Shown one piece after another: positions 53,294 through 61,147 of a DNA stretch of 64,000 nucleotides. A program made the position numbers and the translations under genes. The stretch comes from an uncultured Ignavibacteria bacterium (GTDB lineage: Bacteria; Bacteroidota; Ignavibacteria; SZUA-365). The stretch is from assembly GCA_913061095.1 (NCBI GenBank), contig CAJXVM010000002.1, positions 1-64,000 on the forward strand. The letters run 5' to 3'. Position 1 is the stretch's first letter. Each line of letters starts with the position of its first letter. The notes beneath the pieces are model-generated. The model made no database searches and was not told the DNA's origin. It saw only the letters and a list, made by a program, of their open reading frames with translations.

Positions 53294-54511
53294 ATGAAAA
53301 ACGCATTGCAGAACATCACATTCTGGAAAGTGGTTGCCGCGGTATTCCTCCTCGGAGGACTCACCGCCGCGATCGTGCGATTCGGCTGGGGCCTCGGCGC
53401 CGCCACGAATCTCTCTGATATCACACCCTGGGGACTCTGGATCGGATTCGACGTCGTTACGGGCGTCGGTCTCGCCGCGGGCGGATTCACCCTTGCGGGA
53501 ATCGTCTACATATTCAACCTCAAACGTTTCAAACCCATTGTGCGGCCGGCGATTCTGACGGCCTTCATGGGCTACTGTCTCGTGATCGTCGGACTCCTGT
53601 TCGATCTCGGCCGCCCGTGGTCGATCTGGCATGCTCTCATCTATCAGAATCCGCATTCCGTCCTCTTCGAGGTCGCCATGTGCGTCATGCTGTATACGAC
53701 CGTACTGGCACTGGAATTCTCCCCGGTCGTCCTGGAACGGTTCCGCATGAAGCGCGCGCTGAAAATCGTCAAGGCCATCACGATCCCGCTTATCGTGCTG
53801 GGCATCCTGCTGTCGATGCTGCATCAGTCTTCCCTTGGCTCGCTGTATCTCATCGTCCCGCAGAAAATGCATCCCTTCTGGTATTCTCCCATGCTTCCGG
53901 TGTTCTTCTTCGTGAGCGCCGTGGCGGTCGGACTTGGCATGACCATCCTCGAATCCTATCTCAGCGCCAGGGCCTTCCAGAAGACACTGGAAACACCGCT
54001 GCTGCGCGATCTCGCACGCATCATGATCGGCATCCTGCTGGTGTATTTCACTGCCCGTTTCATCGACCTGCTCCGCCGCGACGTCCTTCACCTCGTGTTC
54101 GAGAGCTCCTTCGAGACGGCCATGCTCTGGCTTGAAGTCGCCCTGATGCTGTTCATTCCCCTGCTGCTCTTCAACATCAAGAACTGGGGGCGCACACGCC
54201 AGGGTCTGTTTTTCACCGCGTTCTCCATGGTGCTCGGATTTATCACGAACCGGCTAAATGTCACCATGACATCCCTGGAACGCTACTACCAGCAGAATTT
54301 CGGCGTAACGTACTTCCCGTCCATCGGAGAGCTTGCCGTGACGATCGCCATCGTCACCGCGGGATTCGTGCTGTTTGCCCTGGCTGTCAAGTACCTGCCC
54401 ATCTTCCCTCATCATGAGGAGGAGACCGTGCTGCGTTTCGATAACGCTGCGGAGCGATCACCGTCGCCGCAGATCTCCGGAAAGCCCGCGGCAGAACTTC
54501 AGCGGCACTGA
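53294..54511 (+). CDS. NrfD/HybB-type quinone-reactive membrane subunit
   Basis: A 405-residue integral protein with nine to ten predicted TMs. LVIVGLLFDLGRPWSIWHALIYQNPHSVLFEVAMCVMLYTTVLALEFSP and SMLHQSSLGSLYLIVP are signature stretches of HybB. Such subunits exchange electrons with (mena)quinol and have no haem. GAGGAG precedes the ATG by 6 bases. With the ferredoxin it forms a HybA-HybB pair, but no [NiFe] or molybdopterin catalytic subunit lies in the window. A charged C-terminal tail (~365-405) is in the cytoplasm. Confidence 0.92.
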   Translation: MKNALQNITFWKVVAAVFLLGGLTAAIVRFGWGLGAATNLSDITPWGLWIGFDVVTGVGLAAGGFTLAGIVYIFNLKRFKPIVRPAILTAFMGYCLVIVGLLFDLGRPWSIWHALIYQNPHSVLFEVAMCVMLYTTVLALEFSPVVLERFRMKRALKIVKAITIPLIVLGILLSMLHQSSLGSLYLIVPQKMHPFWYSPMLPVFFFVSAVAVGLGMTILESYLSARAFQKTLETPLLRDLARIMIGILLVYFTARFIDLLRRDVLHLVFESSFETAMLWLEVALMLFIPLLLFNIKNWGRTRQGLFFTAFSMVLGFITNRLNVTMTSLERYYQQNFGVTYFPSIGELAVTIAIVTAGFVLFALAVKYLPIFPHHEEETVLRFDNAAERSPSPQISGKPAAELQRH

Positions 54512-54537
54512 TCACGCACCAATTCACCTGAAAGGAA

Positions 54538-55332
54538 ATGGTCAGCAGCATGAGCATCATCATTGAAAAACAGCAGAACGTATGCATCTGGACAGAAGCG
54601 GGTGTGCTGAACAACAAGCTCTGCGACCGGGACTTCCATTGTGAACAATGCCCGCTCGATGCCGCGCTGCGAGACCATTCAGATACATGCCGGGAGGAGG
54701 AACCCGATCTTGAATATGTCGACCTGCCACTGATCATGGACGAAGAGCTGCCGGAACACGTCAAACCGCTCCTGGCCCCCTTCCGCTCCCTGACGATCTG
54801 TACCGACCTGCGGTACTCGAGTCGACATGTCTGGATACGGCTCCTCCCGACCGGCATGGTCCGCTGCGGTCTGGATGCCTTCGCGGCAGCCCTGCTGCCC
54901 GACGACAGCCAGATCGTCGTACTTGCCAACAGATCCTTCGTGCGGGAAGGGGAAGAATTCGGATGGGTCTATGGTGGGAACAATGCCATTCCCCTTTCCG
55001 CACCCGTGTCCGGAACCGTCGTGTGCAGGAACATGGATCTCCTGTACGCGACGGATTCCGTGCGCACCAGGCCCTACGAAAAAGGCTGCATTGTCACCCT
55101 CGCCCCTGAAGTCGGCGCACTCGCCACCGCCCGGCTCTCTTCCCCACGGAATCACATCCGCCGAATCCGCCGGCGCGGTCGCGACCTCAACGACCGGCTC
55201 AGAAAGCTCATGACTTCCCCGGAACTCGGTCTCTGCCTCAACGACGGCGGTGAACCCGTCTCCTCGATCGAAGAACTGTTCGGCGAACAGCGCTACTGGG
55301 AGCTGCTCAGGAAATTCGTTGGCGGAGAATAA
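54538..55332 (+). CDS. GcvH-like protein with Cys-rich N-terminus, lacking the lipoyl lysine
   Basis: A 264-residue soluble protein. The N-terminal ~45 residues contain KLCDRDFHCEQCPLDAAL (C-x5-C-x2-C plus an earlier VCIW Cys), probably a metal or Fe-S site; a GcvH-fold domain follows at ~85-185 (YSSRHVWIRLLPTGMVRCGLDAF; VREGEEFGWVYGGNNAIPLSAPVSGTVV). Aligned with GcvH, the lipoyl-lysine position is Asn. A charged helical tail follows (RRIRRRGRDLNDRLRKL). AAAGGAA precedes the ATG at 54538; ATG 54550 is an alternative. Similar proteins occur next to NrfD/ferredoxin pairs in anaerobes; their role is not established. Confidence 0.78.
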   Translation: MVSSMSIIIEKQQNVCIWTEAGVLNNKLCDRDFHCEQCPLDAALRDHSDTCREEEPDLEYVDLPLIMDEELPEHVKPLLAPFRSLTICTDLRYSSRHVWIRLLPTGMVRCGLDAFAAALLPDDSQIVVLANRSFVREGEEFGWVYGGNNAIPLSAPVSGTVVCRNMDLLYATDSVRTRPYEKGCIVTLAPEVGALATARLSSPRNHIRRIRRRGRDLNDRLRKLMTSPELGLCLNDGGEPVSSIEELFGEQRYWELLRKFVGGE

Positions 55333-55343
55333 GGTCCGGAACC

Positions 55344-55372
55344 TTGATGGTTGATGCGGACTTTCCTAGTTT
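55344..55372 (+). promoter_or_regulatory. Possible sigma-70 promoter before the histidine kinase gene
   Basis: TTGATG (55344) and TAGTTT (55367) with a 17-base spacer, 38 bases before ATG 55411. Either box has two mismatches to consensus, so the kinase and regulator could have a weak independent promoter or simply be transcribed with the upstream genes. Confidence 0.3.
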
Positions 55373-55410
55373 AGCAGACAGGCTCCCTGTACTGCCCGGT
55401 GGACATTCCC

Positions 55411-57018
55411 ATGAGCTTCTTTCACTCACTCAGTTTCAAGATCATCGCGATCATCTTCATCGCGCTGCTGGCCATCATGATCGGCGTGAACTATCTGCAC
55501 GTGGAGATGCAGAGCACCTTTTTCGAGCACACGATTTACAACTGTGCCGAACGGGCAAGCGCCTTCTCGAAACTGGCGCTCATGGACGGGATGCAGGAGA
55601 ACGACCGGGAGCAGATCGCGAGTACCATCGAGGAGATGAGCAAAACGCCCTCCATCGACGTCATTCGCATTTACGACAAGAAGGGCATGATTCGTTACTC
55701 ATCAGCCCGGGAAGAAACAGGAAAGATCGTCGACATGCGCGCGGATGCATGTACCATGTGCCACGGTGAATCGACGGAGTTCACCGAGACAAGCAGTGAT
55801 CAATATGTGCGCATTTATGATTCCCCGCGCGGACACCGTACGCTGGGGCTGATCACCCCGATCAGCAACCGGCAAAGCTGCTACAACGCCGACTGCCATG
55901 CGCACAATGCCTCCCAGACTGTACTCGGCGTGCTCGACGTGCAGATGTCACTCGAGGAAATCGACAGCCAGGTCGAGAAGCTCCAGGGGATCGTGCTGAT
56001 CACCTCCCTTCTCACGTTTCTGGTGCTTGCCGGTGCCTCAGGCGTTTTCATCTATTTTTACGTCCATCGACCGGTATCATCCCTGATCAGAGGCACGCGC
56101 GCCCTGGCGTCGGGCGACCTGTCGCATACCATCGAACTTGATCGGAAAGACGAGCTCGGCCAGCTCGTCAAGGCCTTCAATTCCATGTCGGATGAGCTGC
56201 GGGAGGCCAAGTCGGAGCTGGTCAAATGGTCGAACACGCTCGAAGACAAAGTAGCCGAGAAAACGCAGCAGCTCAACAAGGTCCAGGTGCAGATTCTGCA
56301 CATGGAGAAGATGGCGTCACTCGGAAAGCTCAGTTCTGTCATCGCGCATGAGCTCAACAACCCGCTCGCCGGCATCCTGACCTACGCCCGCCTCATACAG
56401 AAGCGCCTTTCGAAGGGCGAGACCGATCCGGACCGCTGTGAGACAATGGTAAACGAAATCACGCTTATTGCTGACGAAGCACGGCGCTGCGGCGATATCG
56501 TGAAGAATCTTCTGTTTTTCGCACGCGGGCGGGAAGGCGAATACCGGCAGGCGGATCTCAACGATGTCATCGAGAAGTCCATCAAGCTGGTCCAGCACAA
56601 GATCGATCTCTACGAGATCAACCTCGAAGTGCAGCTCCCGCCGGATCCCACAGTTGCCACCTGCGACCAGAACCAGATGCAGCAGGCCGTGCTCGCCATG
56701 ATCATCAACGCCATCGAGGCCATGCCGGATGGCGGGCGGCTCTCGATTTCACTCGCACGCGAGAATCAGACAGCATCGATCCACGTCAGTGACACCGGTG
56801 TCGGCATCTCACGGGAAGATCAGCAGAGAATCTTCGAGCCGTTTTTCACAACCAAGGAAGAAGGGCACGGAACGGGCCTCGGACTTTCGGTTGCATACGG
56901 CATCATTCAGAGTCATTCGGGAAAAATCACCGTCGACAGTGCGCTCGGCAAGGGAACGACATTCGTAATCACGATTCCGCTTCACGGTCCTGATCAACAC
57001 GCGCAGGAGAAGGCATGA
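55411..57018 (+). CDS. Sensor histidine kinase with two haem-type motifs in the periplasmic domain
   Basis: A 535-residue kinase. TM1 ~10-28; periplasmic sensor ~30-190 with C114-T-M-C117-H118 (CxxCH, covalent haem c) and C157-x4-C162-H163 (a CX4CH variant, also used in multihaem cytochromes); TM2 ~193-217; HAMP ~218-270; coiled coil; HisKA with H313 in IAHELNNPLAGIL; HATPase with N, G1 (DTGVGIS) and G2 (GHGTGLGL) boxes. Two haems would let it sense redox potential, oxygen or NO, or the quinone pool. ATG 55411 fits the ribosome site GGTGG; a GTG at 55399 is the frame limit. Its stop overlaps the regulator start (ATGA). Confidence 0.87.
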   Translation: MSFFHSLSFKIIAIIFIALLAIMIGVNYLHVEMQSTFFEHTIYNCAERASAFSKLALMDGMQENDREQIASTIEEMSKTPSIDVIRIYDKKGMIRYSSAREETGKIVDMRADACTMCHGESTEFTETSSDQYVRIYDSPRGHRTLGLITPISNRQSCYNADCHAHNASQTVLGVLDVQMSLEEIDSQVEKLQGIVLITSLLTFLVLAGASGVFIYFYVHRPVSSLIRGTRALASGDLSHTIELDRKDELGQLVKAFNSMSDELREAKSELVKWSNTLEDKVAEKTQQLNKVQVQILHMEKMASLGKLSSVIAHELNNPLAGILTYARLIQKRLSKGETDPDRCETMVNEITLIADEARRCGDIVKNLLFFARGREGEYRQADLNDVIEKSIKLVQHKIDLYEINLEVQLPPDPTVATCDQNQMQQAVLAMIINAIEAMPDGGRLSISLARENQTASIHVSDTGVGISREDQQRIFEPFFTTKEEGHGTGLGLSVAYGIIQSHSGKITVDSALGKGTTFVITIPLHGPDQHAQEKA

Positions 57019-58382
57019 CAGCATTCGATCCATCGGACATTACCATCATGATCGTCGACGATGAGCTGAGCGTCCGACAGTCGCTCGAGGCATGGTTCCA
57101 GGATGACGGCTATTCCATGCTGACCGCGGAGAACGCGGCGGAAGCACTCAAAAAACTGCAGGAGCATCAGATCGATATCATCCTGCTCGACATCAAAATG
57201 CCAGGCATGGATGGACTCGCCCTGCAGGATCGTATCCGGGAATTCAACAAGGATGTCATCATCATTATCATCACGGCGTTCGCCACGGTCGACACCGCGG
57301 TCCGCGCTCTGAAAGCCGGTGCGTTCGATTACACGACCAAACCGGTGGATCCCGACGAGCTCTCACATCTCGTCCGCAATGCCGTCGACCGCATCCGCCT
57401 CGAGCGCGAGAACACTGCCCTGCGCGAAAGCATTGACTCTCTGCAGTTCGTCGACAACATCATCGGTGATAGTCCGGAGATGCAGCGCGTCCTGGAGATG
57501 GTCAGGACCGTCGCTCCGACCGATTCGACCGTGCTCATCCTCGGAGAGAGCGGCACCGGGAAGGAGCTGATCGCGCGGGCGATTCACATGAACAGCCCCC
57601 GGAAATATTTCCCCATCATTCCCGTCAATTGCGGCGCCATTCCAGAGTCACTGATGGAAAGTGAACTTTTCGGTCATGAAAAGGGCGCGTTCACCGGCGC
57701 GCAGTATCGGCGCAAAGGGAAATTTGAAATGGCTCGCGGCGGATCGCTTTTCCTTGACGAAATCGGGACGCTGGGAATGAAATCCCAGGTCGATCTCCTG
57801 CGTGTGCTCGAGGATCGCGAATTCCACCGCGTCGGTGGTGAACGCTCGGTCAAGGCCGACTTCCGTCTGATCTGCGCGACCAACACTGATCTTGAAGAAG
57901 CGGTCAAGAAGGCAATGTTCCGTGAAGACCTGTACTACCGCATCAACGTCTTTACCATCCATCTCCCCCCGCTGCGCGATCGGCGGACCGACATCCCCCT
58001 GCTCGCGAGACATTTCCTGCAGGAACATGCCACCGCGATGAACCGTGACATCAACAGCATCTCCGATGAGGCCATGGACGTACTTCGTGCATATGAATGG
58101 CCCGGGAATGTACGCGAACTGGAGAACGCGATCGAGCGCGCGGTTGTCATCAACAAAAGCGGCACCATCACTCCCGATGATCTTCCCCTGCAGATGTCCG
58201 GCACACCCGCACCGCAGGATGCGGACGGCGACGGTTCACTCGCCGATGTCGAGCGCCGGCATATCAAGCGCATGCTCGACGAGAACAACTGGAATATTTC
58301 CCGTACGGCCGAGTTGCTGCACATCGACCGGGCCACCCTGTACAACAAGATTGAGAAATACGGGCTGAAGCGTCCGGAGTAA
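57015..58382 (+). CDS. Sigma-54-dependent NtrC-family response regulator
   Basis: A 455-residue regulator, partner of the kinase just upstream. Receiver ~10-125 with phospho-acceptor D59; AAA+ ~150-390 with Walker A GESGTGKE (177-184), canonical GAFTGA (224-229) and GGSLFLDEI; C-terminal Fis-type HTH (NNWNISRTAELLHIDRATLYNKIEKYGLKRPE). Everything for sigma-54 activation is intact, unlike in the divergent regulator at 49741. A likely target is the sigma-54-type promoter at 51571, which would make the whole operon self-regulated; unproven. Confidence 0.93.
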   Translation: MTAFDPSDITIMIVDDELSVRQSLEAWFQDDGYSMLTAENAAEALKKLQEHQIDIILLDIKMPGMDGLALQDRIREFNKDVIIIIITAFATVDTAVRALKAGAFDYTTKPVDPDELSHLVRNAVDRIRLERENTALRESIDSLQFVDNIIGDSPEMQRVLEMVRTVAPTDSTVLILGESGTGKELIARAIHMNSPRKYFPIIPVNCGAIPESLMESELFGHEKGAFTGAQYRRKGKFEMARGGSLFLDEIGTLGMKSQVDLLRVLEDREFHRVGGERSVKADFRLICATNTDLEEAVKKAMFREDLYYRINVFTIHLPPLRDRRTDIPLLARHFLQEHATAMNRDINSISDEAMDVLRAYEWPGNVRELENAIERAVVINKSGTITPDDLPLQMSGTPAPQDADGDGSLADVERRHIKRMLDENNWNISRTAELLHIDRATLYNKIEKYGLKRPE

Positions 58383-58392
58383 CCGCTGCGGT

Positions 58393-58926
58393 ATGACGGA
58401 GATCTGTTTCATACCGATGGGTGCGCATCCGCGGGATATCTCGCTCGACATGCTCTGCGAAGAAGTCGAGCGAATCTTGCCCGTGCGCACGCAGCTTCGC
58501 ACGCGTCCCATGGACATCGACTTCGCCCTCGACCCCTCCCGCAAGCAGTACCATTCAACTGAACTCCTCGGCGCACTGCTGGAGCAGAACAGCACGACGG
58601 ATTACAAACTGCTCGGTATCACGCCGTACGATCTTTTCGTCCCCGTCCTCACCTTCGTCTTCGGGCAGGCGCAGGTCAACAATCGCGCAGCGGTGTTCTC
58701 CACCTTCCGCCTGCATAACGAGTTCTACGGTCTGCCCCATGCACAGGACGTCCTGGCCAATCGCTGCCTGAAAGAAGCGCTGCACGAACTGGGACACACC
58801 TTCGGTCTCCGTCACTGTTCGATTCTGCCCTGTGTCATGAATTCCTCCACCTATGTCGAAGACATTGATCTCAAACCTGCGGATTTCTGTTTGCATTGCC
58901 GCGAACATCTGCAGTCCGTAAGTTGA
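58393..58926 (+). CDS. amzA: Archaemetzincin, cytoplasmic zinc metallopeptidase
   Basis: A 177-residue protein carrying the archaemetzincin signature: H131-E-L-G-H135-T-F-G-L-R-H141-C142, C147, M149 (Met-turn) and C166/C169, i.e. HExxHxxGxxHCx4CxM...CxxC. The first zinc is catalytic, the second is bound by the four cysteines. No signal peptide. It is placed 10 bases after the regulator stop and is probably in the same transcript, an unusual neighbour for a redox-sensing operon. Substrates of prokaryotic archaemetzincins are not known. Confidence 0.92.
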   Translation: MTEICFIPMGAHPRDISLDMLCEEVERILPVRTQLRTRPMDIDFALDPSRKQYHSTELLGALLEQNSTTDYKLLGITPYDLFVPVLTFVFGQAQVNNRAAVFSTFRLHNEFYGLPHAQDVLANRCLKEALHELGHTFGLRHCSILPCVMNSSTYVEDIDLKPADFCLHCREHLQSVS

Positions 58927-58983
58927 CGGCGGACCAGGGAGAGTCCGCTCGAACGATCTGTCAATACTCCAGGGAGAACTGTC

Positions 58984-60342
58984 ATGACACGCATCCAATT
59001 GCCGTGCGCTCTCGGCATCACTTTATTCATCATTCCAGTCTTTCTTCACGCCCAGCCCTGGCACTGGGATTTCGGTACGGCGGTCGACAGCTGTACGCAG
59101 GGAATCAGTACTACCCTGCTGCCAGCGGCGCCGTCAGGAAGCGCGCGCGTCCGCATCGGCTCGCAGGGCGGCAGCGTTGCGCTGCGGAATCCCGGCCAGC
59201 CGCAGCTTGGAAGCGCCAGCGAAGTCTGTCTCCGCGCACCAACCGGGGGTTCACTGAACAAGCTCCAGCTCAATGGTTTTCTGCCCGGCACTGCCTTTAC
59301 GTTCCGCTGCAGCATGCAGTTCGATGCCGGACCGGCCACGTATTATTTTTTCACCGGAAACGGCAGTTGCTTCAGTGATAACGGTGGATTCACAACTGCC
59401 GAGATTTTCACAGGAATCCGATGGGAGATTGACTCCACGGGAACTATTGTAACTTCGCTGCGGGATGCCTCGTCCTGGCATGCCCTTTCCGGACTGAGCC
59501 TGCAGACCGGAGTGACCTACGATCTCGAACTGTACTGCAACAACAGCGGGAATGCCCGCGGATACGCACACGATTCATCCTGTACGGTCACCAGCCGCCG
59601 TTTGGACCTGTGGATAAACGGCAGTCGAGTAGCCACGGGGATCTCCAAATCCGGGCTGCCGGATACGACTTCCATCAATGCATTCATGTTTTACGGTGCG
59701 GGCAGCCCTTCAAATGCCTCAACACTCTCGCTCGACGATGTCCATTACGAAAACGATATCGCCTCGCAGCCGCTCCCGGTGGAACTCCGGGGCTTTCGCG
59801 GTCGATATGACCGCGGAAGCGTCCATCTGCGCTGGATGACCGTGACTGAACTGAATAATCACGGATTCACGGTGGAGCGCCGCACCGAAGACTCGGGAAC
59901 CTGGGAATCGCTGGGCTTCGTCGCAGGACAGGGCAGCAGTACCGTCCCGTCGACGTACCGTTTTCGAGACAGCAGCCTCTCTGCGCCGGGCAGGTACATC
60001 TACCGGCTGCGGCAGACAGACCGAGACGGAACGGTGACATTTTCTCCGGTCGTTCACGTGATGGTTCCGTCGCCGATGCAGGGATTTGATCTGCATCGCC
60101 CCTACCCGCTGCCCGCGCACGACCAGATTGTCCTGCCTCTGACGACAACGATTGCCGCCGATGTTGAAATCCGTGTGTACACGCTGTCAGGGGAGGCTGT
60201 TGCTGCACTGCCTCCGCGGCGCCTCCTCCCCGCTGCGGAGCATCTGCTCGCCCTCCCCTGCGCAGCGTGGCCGCGTGGACCACTGCTCTGTGACGTGCGC
60301 TGCGGAACGGAACGTCGTACGCAGCTCATCCTCCTTCACTGA
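58984..60342 (+). CDS. Secreted protein with C-terminal sorting-type domain
   Basis: A 452-residue protein, signal peptide MTRIQLPCALGITLFIIPVFLHAQ; a ribosome site GGGAGAA precedes the start. Residues ~30-255 form a beta-rich, Cys-containing sandwich of unknown family. From ~260 comes PVELRGFRGRYDRGSVHLRWMTVTELNNHGFTVERR followed by YRLRQTDRDGTVTFSPVVHV, the same FN3-like unit seen before sorting domains, and a degenerate type-IX-like tail (PYPLPAHDQIVLPLTTTIAADVEIRVYTLSGEAV). Probably exported over the outer membrane. A rho-independent terminator at 60392 closes this unit. Confidence 0.7.
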   Translation: MTRIQLPCALGITLFIIPVFLHAQPWHWDFGTAVDSCTQGISTTLLPAAPSGSARVRIGSQGGSVALRNPGQPQLGSASEVCLRAPTGGSLNKLQLNGFLPGTAFTFRCSMQFDAGPATYYFFTGNGSCFSDNGGFTTAEIFTGIRWEIDSTGTIVTSLRDASSWHALSGLSLQTGVTYDLELYCNNSGNARGYAHDSSCTVTSRRLDLWINGSRVATGISKSGLPDTTSINAFMFYGAGSPSNASTLSLDDVHYENDIASQPLPVELRGFRGRYDRGSVHLRWMTVTELNNHGFTVERRTEDSGTWESLGFVAGQGSSTVPSTYRFRDSSLSAPGRYIYRLRQTDRDGTVTFSPVVHVMVPSPMQGFDLHRPYPLPAHDQIVLPLTTTIAADVEIRVYTLSGEAVAALPPRRLLPAAEHLLALPCAAWPRGPLLCDVRCGTERRTQLILLH

Positions 60343-60391
60343 ACGGCAATACCTCAGCCTCCGGATGCACGGTATCGTGCAGCCGGCATCG

Positions 60392-60426
60392 GCGGAATGC
60401 ACGACAGGTGCATTCCGCATTTTTTT
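60392..60426 (+). terminator. Rho-independent terminator
   Basis: Perfect 11-bp stem GCGGAATGCAC / GTGCATTCCGC, loop GACAG, followed by CATTTTTTT. It lies 50 bases after the secreted-protein stop and just ahead of the TetR promoter. Confidence 0.9.
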
Positions 60427-60427
60427 C

Positions 60428-60456
60428 TTGACATCTGCCGCGAGATGTTGTATGTT
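60428..60456 (+). promoter_or_regulatory. Sigma-70 promoter of the TetR efflux operon
   Basis: TTGACA (60428-60433), 17-base spacer, TATGTT (60451-60456). Near-ideal -35, good -10, start expected close to 60463. Confidence 0.75.
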
Positions 60457-60467
60457 TTGATCGTATA

Positions 60468-60487
60468 GTTTAACTATTTAGTTAAAC
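60468..60487. promoter_or_regulatory. Probable TetR operator
   Basis: GTTTAAC-TATTTA-GTTAAAC: a 20-base palindrome with 7-base arms, lying just after the start point of the promoter at 60428 and 15 bases before the TetR gene. It is the natural autoregulatory operator. Confidence 0.65.
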
Positions 60488-60502
60488 CAATAAGTCAACA
60501 AC

Positions 60503-61147
60503 ATGCCAGACACCGCCGCATATTCTGAAACCGAAGAAAAAATTTTCCTTGCCGCCCTCGAGGAATTCAGTCGCAATGGCCGACAGGGCGCACGTCTGCA
60601 GGACATCGCCGACCGCGCGGGCATCAACAAGGCGCTCATTCACTATTACTTCCGCAGCAAGGACCGACTCTACAACGACGTCTTTACGTTCGTGATCAGG
60701 CGCTACTTTCTGCAGATGGGTGAGACCATTCGTCCCGGTGACAGCTTCGAGACGACACTGCGCGATTTTGTTGACCGGTATATCGATCTGCTGGACGAAA
60801 ACCCCGCGCTTCCATTCTTCATCCTTCGCGATATCGCCGAAGGAGCGCCGATGATGTCGGAGAAAGTCGGTGAAGTGCTCCTCCCGCACGCGGGAAACAT
60901 CCCACACCGCTTCACCGAGAGTTGCGAGCGTGCAGCTAGGGATGGGGAAATCCGTCCCATTGATTCCGTGCAGACGCTGATCACCGTGATGGGGGCGTGC
61001 ATCTATTTTTTCGCTGGCTACCCCGTACTCTCCGCGGCCATTCCGCGGTTGAAGCGCCAGCGCCGCCGTTTCCTCAGGGAGCGCAAGCAGCACATCGTTG
61101 ATATTGTCTATTACGGACTCAAACCCCGACCGGAGGAATCCGAATGA
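60503..61147 (+). CDS. TetR/AcrR-family repressor
   Basis: A 214-residue regulator. The N-terminal HTH reads KIFLAALEEFSRNGRQGARLQDIADRAGINKALIHYYFRSKDRLYNDVF, the canonical TetR DNA-binding domain; the remaining ~150 residues are an all-helical ligand-binding domain resembling the CecR/YbiH type (C-terminal TetR_C, DUF1956-like). Its stop overlaps the next gene (ATGA). It should repress the efflux operon it starts, through the palindrome at 60468. Confidence 0.92.
   Translation: MPDTAAYSETEEKIFLAALEEFSRNGRQGARLQDIADRAGINKALIHYYFRSKDRLYNDVFTFVIRRYFLQMGETIRPGDSFETTLRDFVDRYIDLLDENPALPFFILRDIAEGAPMMSEKVGEVLLPHAGNIPHRFTESCERAARDGEIRPIDSVQTLITVMGACIYFFAGYPVLSAAIPRLKRQRRRFLRERKQHIVDIVYYGLKPRPEESE

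Noticed and set aside
52378-54511. Call as a [NiFe] hydrogenase 2 or nitrite/polysulfide reductase
   Set aside because: Only the HybA-like and HybB/NrfD-like subunits are present; no catalytic subunit or maturation gene is found within the window.
51653-55332. Assignment of the GcvH-like proteins to glycine cleavage or to the sHdr-LbpA sulfur-oxidation system
   Set aside because: Both lack the lipoyl lysine, and no gcvT/gcvP, lipoate ligase or hdr-like genes are in the window.
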